From an uncultured bacterium (lineage in GTDB: Bacteria; Actinomycetota; Coriobacteriia; Coriobacteriales; Coriobacteriaceae), in assembly GCA_905214105.1 (NCBI GenBank), contig CAJMKK010000004.1:147456-211455 (forward strand): DNA of 64,000 nt, in the 5' to 3' direction. The notes beneath the pieces are model-generated. The model saw nothing but the letters and a program-made list of their open reading frames with translations. It was not told the DNA's origin and made no database searches. A program made the position numbers and the translations under genes. Below, in pieces: positions 1-7,090 of the stretch (the first letter of the stretch is position 1; each line of letters begins with the position of its first letter).

Positions 1-218
1 ATAAAGATCGGCAGCTTTTTGGTCTTGGTCTTGACCACCGTATGCTTGTTTACAACCTGCTGGGCGCCCAGCGGCTTGCCGGTCTGCGTGTCGTAAGCCT
101 GAACGTAGGGAATGTTGTTACCGTCGGCAGGCGTCGACTCCACCTGCACGCGCGGCTGCTGCTGAGTCTCGCCGGCACTGCCCGCATCCTGGGGGCGCTG
201 GGAATCGTTCTCGCTCAT
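1..218 (-). CDS. N-terminal fragment of an unidentified, probably membrane-anchored protein
   Basis: Only the first 72 or so residues are in the window; the gene runs off the left edge. The start is the ATG at 216-218, preceded by an AAAGGA ribosome-binding site. The visible part is a hydrophilic, Gln/Asp-rich cytoplasmic-looking segment (begins MSENDSQRPQDAG) that ends in a basic stretch (KTKTKKLPIF), which looks like the cytoplasmic edge of a membrane segment. Such a layout is common in membrane-anchored serine proteases of the HtrA type and in cell-wall proteins, but no catalytic motif is visible, so the function is left open. Confidence 0.6.
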   Translation of the reverse strand, partial: MSENDSQRPQDAGSAGETQQQPRVQVESTPADGNNIPYVQAYDTQTGKPLGAQQVVNKHTVVKTKTKKLPIF

Positions 219-247
219 AGCTGCGATCCTTTCGTCAAATAACCAAA

Positions 248-271
248 GGCCCGCCAAACACGTGGCGGGCC
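248..271 (-). terminator. strong hairpin, probable minus-strand terminator
   Basis: A perfect 9-bp inverted repeat (GGCCCGCCA, six-base loop) is followed on the minus strand by TTTGGTTATTT. It lies 120 bp beyond the last small gene of the 391-1311 island and just upstream of the truncated gene at the left edge, so it probably ends island transcription. It could also sit in the leader of the next gene as an attenuator. Confidence 0.55.
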
Positions 272-390
272 ATCATTGTTCACGTTGAGTTGTACCCCAA
301 GCTGGGCAGTCCCGAGCACTAGATGCCAAGATTTCAGCTTTGCTTAAGTAATGACATGCTTATAGGCCAATTCGTTTTATGCCGTCATGT

Positions 391-594
391 CTATTCGATA
401 TAACAGTCGATAGCAAAACTCACGGCTTCGCTCTCTGGCGTGAAAATAGTCTCTCTGCTTCTTGTTCGCGTTTTTTCATTGCCATTTTCATCTCTGACCA
501 CCGTGTCAACCACGAGCGTCAATCGCTTCCGAACGTCCAGCAGCTCCAAGGCTTCCGCCATCCCAGCTCGCATCAAAATGGGAACTCCTGCCAT
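391..594 (-). CDS. small hypothetical protein
   Basis: A 67-residue ORF (MAGVPILMRAG...). It starts at an ATG only four codons after an in-frame stop, with a GGGGAG about 15 nt upstream, and follows the membrane protein gene at 628-984 after 33 bp, so the two are probably co-transcribed. The sequence is predominantly charged and has no membrane segment. I do not recognise a family. The region is clearly lower in GC than the housekeeping genes around it, which suggests horizontally acquired DNA. Coding status is moderately supported by its position in the small operon. Confidence 0.4.
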   Translation of the reverse strand: MAGVPILMRAGMAEALELLDVRKRLTLVVDTVVRDENGNEKTRTRSRETIFTPESEAVSFAIDCYIE

Positions 595-627
595 CAGGCC
601 TAAGAACTACTCCCCATCAATCATTCT

Positions 628-984
628 TCATTCCCCTTGTCTACTTGATTTGGCTTTCTCGGCTGAATGGGGATATAGAACAGTCCCGTCAAGTTCCTTA
701 TCTTCCACAAAAACTAGAATCCATTTTTCACCTGCCTTCAACCCTGCAACATATCCGGAACTTGACTTGCGACGCATTTCGATCTTTTTACGGCAACCAC
801 TTGGCATCAACGCCTCAAATTGCCCGTTATGAACATCCGATAGAGTGCGAACTTCGATCGCAACAACCGTGTCGTTTTCTCCCCCATTAGTCGCCCCTAG
901 CAGGGACAAACTCATTGCAGCGACCAAGGCAAGGAAAAGAACCAATAGAGGTATTGCCCTTCGAATGAACTTGTCGCCGTTCAC
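628..984 (-). CDS. small membrane-anchored or secreted hypothetical protein
   Basis: The preferred start is the GTG at 982-984, because AAGGGG lies 11 nt upstream; this gives 118 residues beginning MNGDKFIRRAIPLLVLF. Upstream TTG (1003-1005) and GTG (994-996) codons in the same frame are alternatives. Residues of about 10-30 form one strong hydrophobic segment (a signal anchor), followed by a polar domain with basic residues (CRKKIEMRRKSSS) and a hydrophobic strand (WILVFVED). No family is recognised. The ribosome-binding site overlaps the stop codon of the broken peptidase-like frame upstream (993-995), indicating an ancestral translationally coupled operon. Confidence 0.5.
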   Translation of the reverse strand: MNGDKFIRRAIPLLVLFLALVAAMSLSLLGATNGGENDTVVAIEVRTLSDVHNGQFEALMPSGCRKKIEMRRKSSSGYVAGLKAGEKWILVFVEDKELDGTVLYPHSAEKAKSSRQGE

Positions 985-992
985 GAGTACAA

Positions 993-1311
993 TCACCCCT
1001 TGCAATATGTTCCGTCGTGAGCCGTGTAAATTGATAAGTCATATGGAAGAAACTGCAGCCGGTTTGTCCATCCGTTCCAAACCACAAGCAGGTACTTCTT
1101 GGCATTTGAGTATGTGTTATGCATTGCCACATAGTCCACAACTGCCATTGCGTGCCCGCTGCCATTTGACCGGAGCCTCCCAGAGAAAACATTGCCGAAA
1201 CGCGCATGCGTAGGTTTTCGCCTCTTTGATAACTTTCGCCTGCGTTGGCGTTATCATTCCCGAAATCGTTTTGCTCGCGTCAACAACGTAATCCCATTTA
1301 TACAAATCCAT
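993..1311 (-). pseudogene. remnant of a papain-fold (C1/C39-like) cysteine peptidase, frameshifted
   Basis: Two minus-strand frames join here. From 1311 the frame reads MDLYKWDYVVDASK... to about TYA near 1207. The next frame (1208 to 993) then reads HARFGNVFSG, GHAMAVVDY, KKYLLVVWNGW, ending GTYCKG. The GHA-MAVV block followed 25 residues later by LVVWNGW resembles the His and Asn blocks of papain-fold peptidases (GHAV.. and ..KNSWG). The catalytic Cys block is absent, the frame changes at about 1207, and the ATG at 1311 has no ribosome-binding site. I infer a decayed 3' part of a peptidase gene; a sequencing indel explains the frame change but not the missing Cys region. Confidence 0.5.
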
Positions 1312-1414
1312 GGCAGGTAACTAAATGTTATTCGCTAGATAGTGCTATACGCTTGATATTGTTTTTACTGACGCACTTTCAGTCGGTAAAAGGTATGATT
1401 TTTGCCACAAGCGA

Positions 1415-1443
1415 GAAAAGGGCACCGAAAAACTCCGGTGCCC
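1415..1443 (-). terminator. intrinsic terminator of the glnA-regulator operon
   Basis: An 8-bp stem GGGCACCG/CGGTGCCC (1420-1427 and 1436-1443) is followed on the minus strand by TTTTCTC. It lies 22 bp past the stop of the response regulator. Confidence 0.85.
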
Positions 1444-1464
1444 TGTATCGTCTTTTGGTTATCC

Positions 1465-2127
1465 CTAGTCCTTAAACAGATAGCCCACGCCGCGGACGGT
1501 GGTAATGTGCGCCGCGATCTGCGGGCCCACCTTGGAGCGGATGCGTCGAATGTGCACGTCGACGGTACGGGTGCCGCCGCAGTACTCAAAGCCCCACACG
1601 CGGTGCAGCAGCACCTCGCGGCTGTAGGCGCGGTTGGGATGCGTGGCCAAAAAGCTCAGCAGCGAGTACTCCATCAGCGTCAGGTCGATGGGCTCGTTAT
1701 CGAGCGTCACCTGGTAGGTAGCCAGGTTAATCTCGAGGTTATCGATGTTGAGCACATCGTCGGCGGTGACGGTCTCCTCCTCGCCCATCAGGCGCTGTGC
1801 GCGAACCTTGAGCTCGTTGGGCGTCGCCGTGGGGCATACAAAGTCGGCATGCGCGTGATTCGGCAGGCGCAGGGTGCCGAGCGCCTCGTCGTCGACAATC
1901 ACCAACATGGGGACGCCGCCGCGATCGTCAAGCCACTTGGCAATCTGATCGATGCGGTCGCTACGGATGCCATCGGAATCGAGGATCAGCAGGTCAAAGT
2001 CGTGCGCCGCAGTCGGTGAATCGGGAGTTGCCAGGCTCACCTCGACACCCAGGGTGGTCGTCAAGCTGCGGGCAAACTCGTGGAAGCGCGTCGTGCGCGC
2101 CATGAACAGGGCACTCTTTTCGGACAT
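1465..2127 (-). CDS. GlnR-like atypical response regulator (OmpR/PhoB winged helix)
   Basis: A 220-residue protein starting at the ATG 2125-2127 behind a GGAGG site. The N-terminal half is a receiver-like domain containing FDLLILDSDG, where an Asp occupies the usual phospho-acceptor strand end. The C-terminal half (about 125-218) is a winged-helix DNA-binding domain ending with VDVHIRRIRSKVG and TTVRGVGYLF, the hallmark of the Trans_Reg_C family. No histidine kinase gene lies next to it, as is usual for actinobacterial GlnR, an orphan regulator of nitrogen genes. It sits 50 bp downstream of glnA in the same direction, so it is probably a nitrogen regulator. The family is certain; the GlnR identity is inferred from the neighbour. 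Confidence 0.8.
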   Translation of the reverse strand: MSEKSALFMARTTRFHEFARSLTTTLGVEVSLATPDSPTAAHDFDLLILDSDGIRSDRIDQIAKWLDDRGGVPMLVIVDDEALGTLRLPNHAHADFVCPTATPNELKVRAQRLMGEEETVTADDVLNIDNLEINLATYQVTLDNEPIDLTLMEYSLLSFLATHPNRAYSREVLLHRVWGFEYCGGTRTVDVHIRRIRSKVGPQIAAHITTVRGVGYLFKD

Positions 2128-2177
2128 ATCGGCCTCCAAAGAAATGAGCTCAATCGTACTGGGACAAGCCAGCGCGA

Positions 2178-3515
2178 TTAGGAGTTCGCCAGGTAGTGCT
2201 TGATCTCCCATTCGGTGATCGTAGACTCAAACTTATGCCACTCGTCGCGCTTCTTTTTGAGGAAGAAGCTGTGGATGTGCTCGCCGAGGGCATCCTTCAT
2301 AAACTGCGAGTCCTCAAACACGTCGAGCGCCTCTTTAAGCGAGCGCGGCAGCGGCGTGTAGCCGGCCTCGACCATCTGACGGTCGGTGAGCTTGAGCGTC
2401 TCGGCCGTGGCCTCGGGCGGGAGCTCCAGCTTACGCTCGATGCCGTCGAGACCGGCCGCCAGCGTGACGGCGTTGACCAGGTACGGGTTTGCCATGGGAT
2501 CGGGGCTGCGAAGTTCGATGCGCGTGGACAGCTGCTTGCCAGGCTTATAGACCGGGATGCGGATCATGCTTGCGCGGTTGCGCAGGCCCCACGTGGCGTA
2601 CTGCGGCACGGAGTCGCCGCCCGTGGTGATGCGCTTGTACGAATTGACCGTGGGGTTGGTGATGGCGCTGATCTCGCGCGCGTGCGCCAAGATACCGGCC
2701 ATATAGTGCTTGGCGACGTCGGAGAGATGGTACTTCTCGTCGCCCTCGCCCCAAAAGACGTTGTTGCCGTCGTGATCGAACAGCGACTGATGCAAAAACA
2801 TGGCGCTGCCGTCCTCGCCCGCCAACGGCTTGGGCATAAAGGAGGCGTGGCAGCCGCTCTCGTAAGCCTGCTGTTTAATGATGAGCTTGGCCGTGGTGAT
2901 GGCGTCGGACATGCTCAGGGCCTCGGCGTGGCGCAAGCTCATGCCATGCTGCGAGCGGCCGGCGGCGTGGAAGGTGTACTCCACGGGCACGGACATCTTC
3001 TCGAGCGTGAGGACCGTGTTACGACGCAGGTCGCGAGCGGCATCGCTCACCGAAAGATCGAAGTAGCCCACGTTGTCGAGCGGCTCGGGCGTGTGCTCGT
3101 CGGGGAAGTAGTAATACTCCAGCTCAGCGCCCACGTTGAGCAGATAGCCAGCCTTCTCGGCCTTGCGGAACATGCGGCGCAGGGCATCGCGCGGGTCGCC
3201 GGCAAACGGCTTGCGATCGGGAGTGCACACGTCGCAGAACACGCGGGCGACGCCGTTGTGGCTCGGGCGCCACGGCAGAATCTGGAAGGTCGAGGCATCG
3301 GGGAACGCCAGCATGTCGGCTTCCTCGGGCGTGGCAAAGCCCTCGATGGCCGAGCCGTCAAAGCCAATGCCCTCCTCAAATGCGACCTCGAGGTCCTCGG
3401 GGCTAATAGCAAAGTTTTTGAGGCGGCCGAGAATGTCGACAAACCACAGACGCACAAAGCGGATATCACGCTGCTCTACGGAGCGGAGTACGTAATCGAT
3501 GTTCTGCTGGTTCAT
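2178..3515 (-). CDS. glnA: type I glutamine synthetase (GSI-alpha-like)
   Basis: A 445-residue glutamine synthetase catalysing ATP-dependent glutamate + ammonia to glutamine in the cytoplasm. Visible motifs are the beta-grasp start (IRFVRLWFVDILG), the metal-site block GFDGSAIEGF, YYFPDE, and the C-terminal RSPDPMANPYL. The length and the absence of the longer C-terminal adenylylation loop suggest the shorter GSI-alpha class, which is feedback-regulated rather than adenylylated. The ATG at 3513-3515 has an AAAGGGGAG site. The response regulator follows at 50 bp, and both share the terminator at 1415-1443. Confidence 0.95.
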   Translation of the reverse strand: MNQQNIDYVLRSVEQRDIRFVRLWFVDILGRLKNFAISPEDLEVAFEEGIGFDGSAIEGFATPEEADMLAFPDASTFQILPWRPSHNGVARVFCDVCTPDRKPFAGDPRDALRRMFRKAEKAGYLLNVGAELEYYYFPDEHTPEPLDNVGYFDLSVSDAARDLRRNTVLTLEKMSVPVEYTFHAAGRSQHGMSLRHAEALSMSDAITTAKLIIKQQAYESGCHASFMPKPLAGEDGSAMFLHQSLFDHDGNNVFWGEGDEKYHLSDVAKHYMAGILAHAREISAITNPTVNSYKRITTGGDSVPQYATWGLRNRASMIRIPVYKPGKQLSTRIELRSPDPMANPYLVNAVTLAAGLDGIERKLELPPEATAETLKLTDRQMVEAGYTPLPRSLKEALDVFEDSQFMKDALGEHIHSFFLKKKRDEWHKFESTITEWEIKHYLANS

Positions 3516-3554
3516 GTCGCTCCCCTTTCTTTCGGGCGGGTTTCGACTGGTCTA

Positions 3555-3575
3555 TATCGCAGATACTATCGCAGA
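3555..3575 (-). promoter_or_regulatory. direct repeat in the glnA promoter region
   Basis: TATCGCAGA occurs twice (3555-3563 and 3567-3575, 12-bp period) about 40 bp upstream of the glnA start, within the 5' region that should contain the promoter. It may be a binding site for the downstream GlnR-like regulator, but this rests on position alone. Confidence 0.35.
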
Positions 3576-3649
3576 AAAATGTTTCCGCAGGGTTAAAGCG
3601 TATCAAGCGCTCAAAAAACGTGCGCGAACAGGCCGTTGCGAACGAGTGG

Positions 3650-4021
3650 CTAGCATTCAGATTCGGAGACAATTTGTCTACAAGCTCGTTCCAGCGTAGG
3701 GAACTCCATCGTCACTGCATCCCAAACAACCGAGCGGTCGACATTGCCGTAATCATGCGCAAGATAATTTCTCATGCCGATAATTCCACGCCATTCGATT
3801 TCGGGATGAAGCCGCTGCGAGCGTTCCGACAATTTGCCCGCTTCTTCCGTCACCCTAAGCGCACACATCAAAAGGGAGTCCGCCAACGCCCTCGTCCGCA
3901 CGTCATTCGCATGCAGAAACTGGTCCTCGGTGATATCAAAAGCCTTGATGCGCTCGTTCGTTTCGGAGATAGCCTCCAAAACCTCTTGGGCGCGGAGGCC
4001 GTCTGACTTACGCGCGATCAT
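3650..4021 (-). CDS. HepT-like toxin (HEPN domain)
   Basis: A 123-residue all-helical HEPN/DUF86 protein. It carries the RX4HXY signature as RNYLAHDY, the active or AMPylated site of HepT ribonuclease toxins. The start ATG (4019-4021) overlaps the last 14 bases of the upstream nucleotidyltransferase antitoxin gene, so the two are translationally coupled. In the known MntA/HepT systems, MntA neutralises HepT by adenylylating the Tyr of this motif. A toxin role is inferred from the family and this arrangement. Confidence 0.85.
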   Translation of the reverse strand: MIARKSDGLRAQEVLEAISETNERIKAFDITEDQFLHANDVRTRALADSLLMCALRVTEEAGKLSERSQRLHPEIEWRGIIGMRNYLAHDYGNVDRSVVWDAVTMEFPTLERACRQIVSESEC

Positions 4022-4502
4022 AAAGGATCACTCCTTCGCGCTCGATTACCGCGGCAAGATCGTCATCAAGATAATCGCTCGAGACAAGGTCAACCTGCCT
4101 TCCGGTTTCCTTGCGCACTGCCTCACCAAACGCCGACAACGCAAAAAGACCAAAGCCCTGCTCGCGATCGACTTTGAGACGCAAGTCGATATCACTATCG
4201 ACACGCGCCTCGCCACGGGCATACGATCCAAATAGGATCACGGTTTTGATGGCGGGAATCGGGCTGGCTGCCTCGCGGACGGCGGACTCAATCTGAGCGG
4301 TATCCAAAATGTCTGCGGCGACGTTTTCGCTCGCAGAGTTTCTACCAAGTGAAGGAACAAACGGCAGCGAGCGCTCGCGCAACATCTGCCTCATGAACAT
4401 ATTGACCGCAACGGACGAAGTCATGCCGAGTTCTTCGCACAGCTCGGCAAATGAATCTTTAATTGACGAGTCCACTCGAACACTCAGCACAGACGCAGCC
4501 AT
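4008..4502 (-). CDS. RelB/DinJ-MntA fusion antitoxin (RHH + nucleotidyltransferase)
   Basis: The start is placed at the ATG 4500-4502 because AGGAGGT lies six bases upstream; an upstream ATG at 4515-4517 lacks a site. Residues 1 to about 50 match RelB/DinJ-type ribbon-helix-helix antitoxins (VLSVRVDSSIKDSF, then MTSSVAVNMFMRQML and LPFVPS). Residues of about 80-160 form a minimal nucleotidyltransferase with FGSYARGEARVDSDIDL, the GSX10DXD motif of MntA. The protein should both bind its own operator and AMPylate the HepT partner encoded with a 14-base overlap. The two-domain fusion is unusual, since these domains normally occur in separate antitoxins. Confidence 0.85.
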   Translation of the reverse strand: MAASVLSVRVDSSIKDSFAELCEELGMTSSVAVNMFMRQMLRERSLPFVPSLGRNSASENVAADILDTAQIESAVREAASPIPAIKTVILFGSYARGEARVDSDIDLRLKVDREQGFGLFALSAFGEAVRKETGRQVDLVSSDYLDDDLAAVIEREGVILYDRA

Positions 4503-4517
4503 GGATACCTCCTGCAT

Positions 4518-4535
4518 GACATTGTCTATATAATA
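4518..4535 (-). promoter_or_regulatory. promoter/operator of the HepT-MntA operon
   Basis: A short palindrome GACATTGTC (4518-4526) abuts an AT-rich TATTATATAG -10-like box (4526-4535) just upstream of the antitoxin ribosome-binding site. A ribbon-helix-helix domain in the first gene makes an autoregulatory operator here plausible. Confidence 0.4.
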
Positions 4536-4544
4536 TCACACAGA

Positions 4545-5570
4545 CTAGCGCGAGATCGAAGCGCGGTGTTCGATGTGGCCGGGGACCTCGATGCGCTTGG
4601 GAGCGAGCCTTGCGGCCTCGCCCACCGTAGTGGTAACGACATCGATGCGCTCGGACAGACGCTCGACTACGCGCTCGGCAATGGTGAGGGTGTCCTGCGC
4701 GGCCGTGGTCACACCGCCAAAGAGCACGTGGTTCCAGGGGTAATCGTCAAACGTCGCGATCTTGAGACCCGCCGGCAGCGAGGGGCCAAGCTGCGCCAGC
4801 GCCTCGGTCAGACGCAAAAAGACCAAGCCGTTGACGGCAATAAGGCCGAGTTTTTTGCCTGCGTTGCCGCGAATAGTCTCGTCCAGGCGGCCGACACCCG
4901 CGGCGCCACCGTCGGCCAGGGTGACGACCTTGCCGGTCAGGCCGCGACGCGAGAGCTCGTCGGCAAAGGCCTCGGCGCGCTCGCGACGCACGGGGCTGTC
5001 GTCGCTTGCCTCGGTGAGCAGGCACAGGTGCTCGCTGCCCGCGGCGACCAAGGCGTCTACCAGGCCGGCGACCAACTCGCGGTTGTTAGAGGTCACCAGA
5101 TCGATGCCGCCATTGGCAACATCGCGGTCGAGCAGCACAACGGGCAGGCGTCCCGCGGCCGCGGCGATCGCCTCGTCGTTACCGCCGCAGGTGTTGACGA
5201 TCAGGCCGTCCACGCCGGCATCGATAAGCCTGGTGAGTGACTCGGCCTCCTTAGCGGAGTTGTTGCCGCTAATGGCCGTCATGAGCGAGCAGCCGCGCGC
5301 GGCGGCGCTAGCGGAAAGGCCCTCGAGCATGGCGCTGGAGAACGGGTTGGCGATGTCGGCCAAGATCACGCCGATGAGGTTGGTGCGTGAGCTGCGCAGA
5401 TTGCGCGCGGCGGCACGTGGGCGATAACCGGTGCGCTCGACAACCGCCGCGATGCGAGCACGGGTTTCCTCGGTCATTTGCCCGGGACGGTTGTTGAGAT
5501 AGCGCGAGACCGTGGCCGGGCTCACGCCCGCCTCGGCGGCAATGTCCTTGATTCTCATCTGCGCCATAGC
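4545..5570 (-). CDS. LacI-family repressor, likely of the kdgK-eda operon
   Basis: A 341-residue LacI/GalR regulator. Residues of about 4-50 form the helix-turn-helix and hinge (RIKDIAAEAGVSPATVSRYL), followed by a periplasmic-binding-protein-like effector domain (IGVILADIANPFSSAM, IATFDDYPW). The start is set at the ATG 5568-5570 with GGGGT ahead. It is divergent from kdgK, and two LacI-type palindromes lie directly after the kdgK -10 box, so it most likely represses kdgK and eda in response to a keto-deoxy sugar acid. The inducer identity is inferred. Confidence 0.85.
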   Translation of the reverse strand, partial: AMAQMRIKDIAAEAGVSPATVSRYLNNRPGQMTEETRARIAAVVERTGYRPRAAARNLRSSRTNLIGVILADIANPFSSAMLEGLSASAAARGCSLMTAISGNNSAKEAESLTRLIDAGVDGLIVNTCGGNDEAIAAAAGRLPVVLLDRDVANGGIDLVTSNNRELVAGLVDALVAAGSEHLCLLTEASDDSPVRRERAEAFADELSRRGLTGKVVTLADGGAAGVGRLDETIRGNAGKKLGLIAVNGLVFLRLTEALAQLGPSLPAGLKIATFDDYPWNHVLFGGVTTAAQDTLTIAERVVERLSERIDVVTTTVGEAARLAPKRIEVPGHIEHRASISR

Positions 5571-5631
5571 GCACCCCGTTTCCCAATTGTCGGCGGTCTG
5601 AGCCATTTTAGGCATTTTTTTAAAAATCTCG

Positions 5632-5698
5632 CTTGCAAAACGCTGTAGGTGAGTATACTACAACTCGAAACGAAACCGATTTCGTAAACCGATTTCGG
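5632..5698 (+). promoter_or_regulatory. kdgK promoter with two LacI-type operators
   Basis: A -35-like CTTGCA (5632-5637) and a good -10 TATACT (5654-5659) precede CGAAACCGATTTCG (5671-5684) and a second overlapping-type site around AAACCGATTT (5686-5695). AACCGATT is the AANCGNTT core of LacI-family operators. The position just after the -10 fits repression by the divergent LacI protein. Confidence 0.7.
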
Positions 5699-5701
5699 CA
5701 A

Positions 5702-5759
5702 GCGTTGGCACGGAGGTGCAAAGATGCACCCTACCGTCTTGGCACCTCCGTGCCAACGC
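5702..5759 (+). repeat. leader inverted repeat with two competing hairpins
   Basis: An 18-bp perfect inverted repeat (5702-5719 with 5742-5759) lies in the kdgK leader. Its left arm also takes part in a smaller hairpin, GGTGCA-AAGA-TGCACC (5715-5730). The two structures share 5715-5719 and cannot form together. No poly-U follows. A leader RNA switch or mRNA-stabilising stem is possible. Confidence 0.5.
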
Positions 5760-5802
5760 CATATCAAAGGTGTACGCACGAGCAAGAAGGAGCTGCGCGA
5801 CC

Positions 5803-6837
5803 ATGGGTAAAACGGTTCTTACCTTCGGCGAGATCATGATGAGGCTCTCGCCCAAAGATCACTTGCGCATTGAACAGGCCACCGAGTTTGACGTTCGCTA
5901 CGGCGGCGCCGAGGCCAACACCGCGCTTTCCCTGGCCTATCAGGGCGACAAGGCCGCTTACGTCTCCGTTGTTCCGGCCAACCGCCTGGGCGAGTGCGCC
6001 CTTCGCTCGCTGAAGGCTTACGGCGTCGACACCACGCGCGTCGTGCGCCAGGGCGACCGTCTTGGCTCCTATGTGTTTGAGGTTGGCGCCTCGCAGCGCG
6101 GCAACGGCTGCGTCTACGACCGCAAGTATTCCGCCATCAACATGGCCAAGCGCGACGTCTTTGATTGGGACGAAATCCTCAAGGGCGTCGATGTCTTCTA
6201 CTTCTCTGGCGTGACTCCCGCTGTCTCCAACGAGATGGCAGCTGCGTGCAAAGACGCCCTCACCGCCTGCCGCACCAAGGGCATCACCACCGTGTGCGAC
6301 GTTAACTATCGCGGCAAGATGTGGTCGCCCGAGAAGTCGCAGGCAACCATGAAGGAGCTCCTGCCGCTCGTCGACATCTGCATCGCCAACGACGAGGACG
6401 CGCCTGCCGGCCTCGGTATGACCTGCGTCTCCGGCTCCCTTGCCCACGGAATCGAGGAGCGTGACACCTACGTCGAGATGGCCCGTCAGATCTGCGCCGA
6501 GTACGGCTGCAAGAAGGTCGCCTCGGTCGTCCGCAACATCTCCTGCGTCGAGCGCTCCATCTGGATGGGCATGCTCTTTGACGCCGAGAGCGGCGAGCAC
6601 TGGTTCTCCCCTGCTCACGACGTACACGTGCTCGAGGGCGTTGCTGCCGGCGACGCTTTCAACGCCGGTCTCGTCCATGCCCTCATCAACGACTTTGACT
6701 CGCAGGACGCCGTCAACTACGCAATTGCGGCCTCGATCCTCAAGCTCACCATCAAGGGCGATTCCAACTTGGTGACCGCAGACGAGATCGCAGCCGTCGC
6801 CAACGCCGCCGACGGTGGCACTCGCGTCGCGCGCTAA
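5803..6837 (+). CDS. kdgK: 2-keto-3-deoxygluconate kinase (PfkB family)
   Basis: A 344-residue ribokinase/PfkB-family kinase phosphorylating KDG to KDPG in the cytoplasm. Motifs are the N-terminal TFGEIMMRL and YGGAEANTA, and the C-terminal PfkB signature GVAAGDAFNAGLVHAL with the catalytic Asp in GAGDAF-type context (AAGDAF). The ATG at 5803 is chosen because AAGGAG lies 10 bases upstream; a longer frame begins inside the leader hairpin. Together with eda downstream it completes the lower part of uronate catabolism to pyruvate and glyceraldehyde 3-phosphate. Substrate is assigned from family and neighbourhood. Confidence 0.9.
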   Translation: MGKTVLTFGEIMMRLSPKDHLRIEQATEFDVRYGGAEANTALSLAYQGDKAAYVSVVPANRLGECALRSLKAYGVDTTRVVRQGDRLGSYVFEVGASQRGNGCVYDRKYSAINMAKRDVFDWDEILKGVDVFYFSGVTPAVSNEMAAACKDALTACRTKGITTVCDVNYRGKMWSPEKSQATMKELLPLVDICIANDEDAPAGLGMTCVSGSLAHGIEERDTYVEMARQICAEYGCKKVASVVRNISCVERSIWMGMLFDAESGEHWFSPAHDVHVLEGVAAGDAFNAGLVHALINDFDSQDAVNYAIAASILKLTIKGDSNLVTADEIAAVANAADGGTRVAR

Positions 6838-6851
6838 GCCGTCTCCATTCC

Positions 6852-7040
6852 GCGGGCCGCAGCTTTCCATACCCATACCCCTGCGGCCCGCTCCCCGATC
6901 TTTCCGGTCGGGCAAAACCACCAGCCCCATTCCGGTTTTGCCCGGCATTCCCTATACGACTGGTCGCGCAGCCGGTTTTGGAATTGCTTGAACCCCAAGC
7001 AGTGCCTCCGATAACCAATCCAAAACCGGCTCTTGACCAG
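6852..7040. repeat. three consecutive long hairpins between kdgK and eda
   Basis: The 253-bp gap between kdgK and eda holds three perfect inverted repeats in a row: an 11-bp stem GCGGGCCGCAG (6852-6862/6881-6891), an 11-bp stem CGGGCAAAACC (6909-6919/6934-6944), and a compound stem with outer CTGGTC (6960-6965/7035-7040) and inner AGCCGGTTTTGGA (6970-6982/7019-7031). None is followed by a clear U-run. They may tune the relative expression of the two genes. Confidence 0.75.
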
Positions 7041-7090
7041 CACATTTAGCAATCATGCGCCCGTGCGCGCCTCACATCGAAAGGAACACC

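Noticed and set aside
1245-1475. Plus-strand small ORF near the terminator
   Set aside because: It overlaps the glnA operon terminator and the broken peptidase and has no ribosome-binding site.
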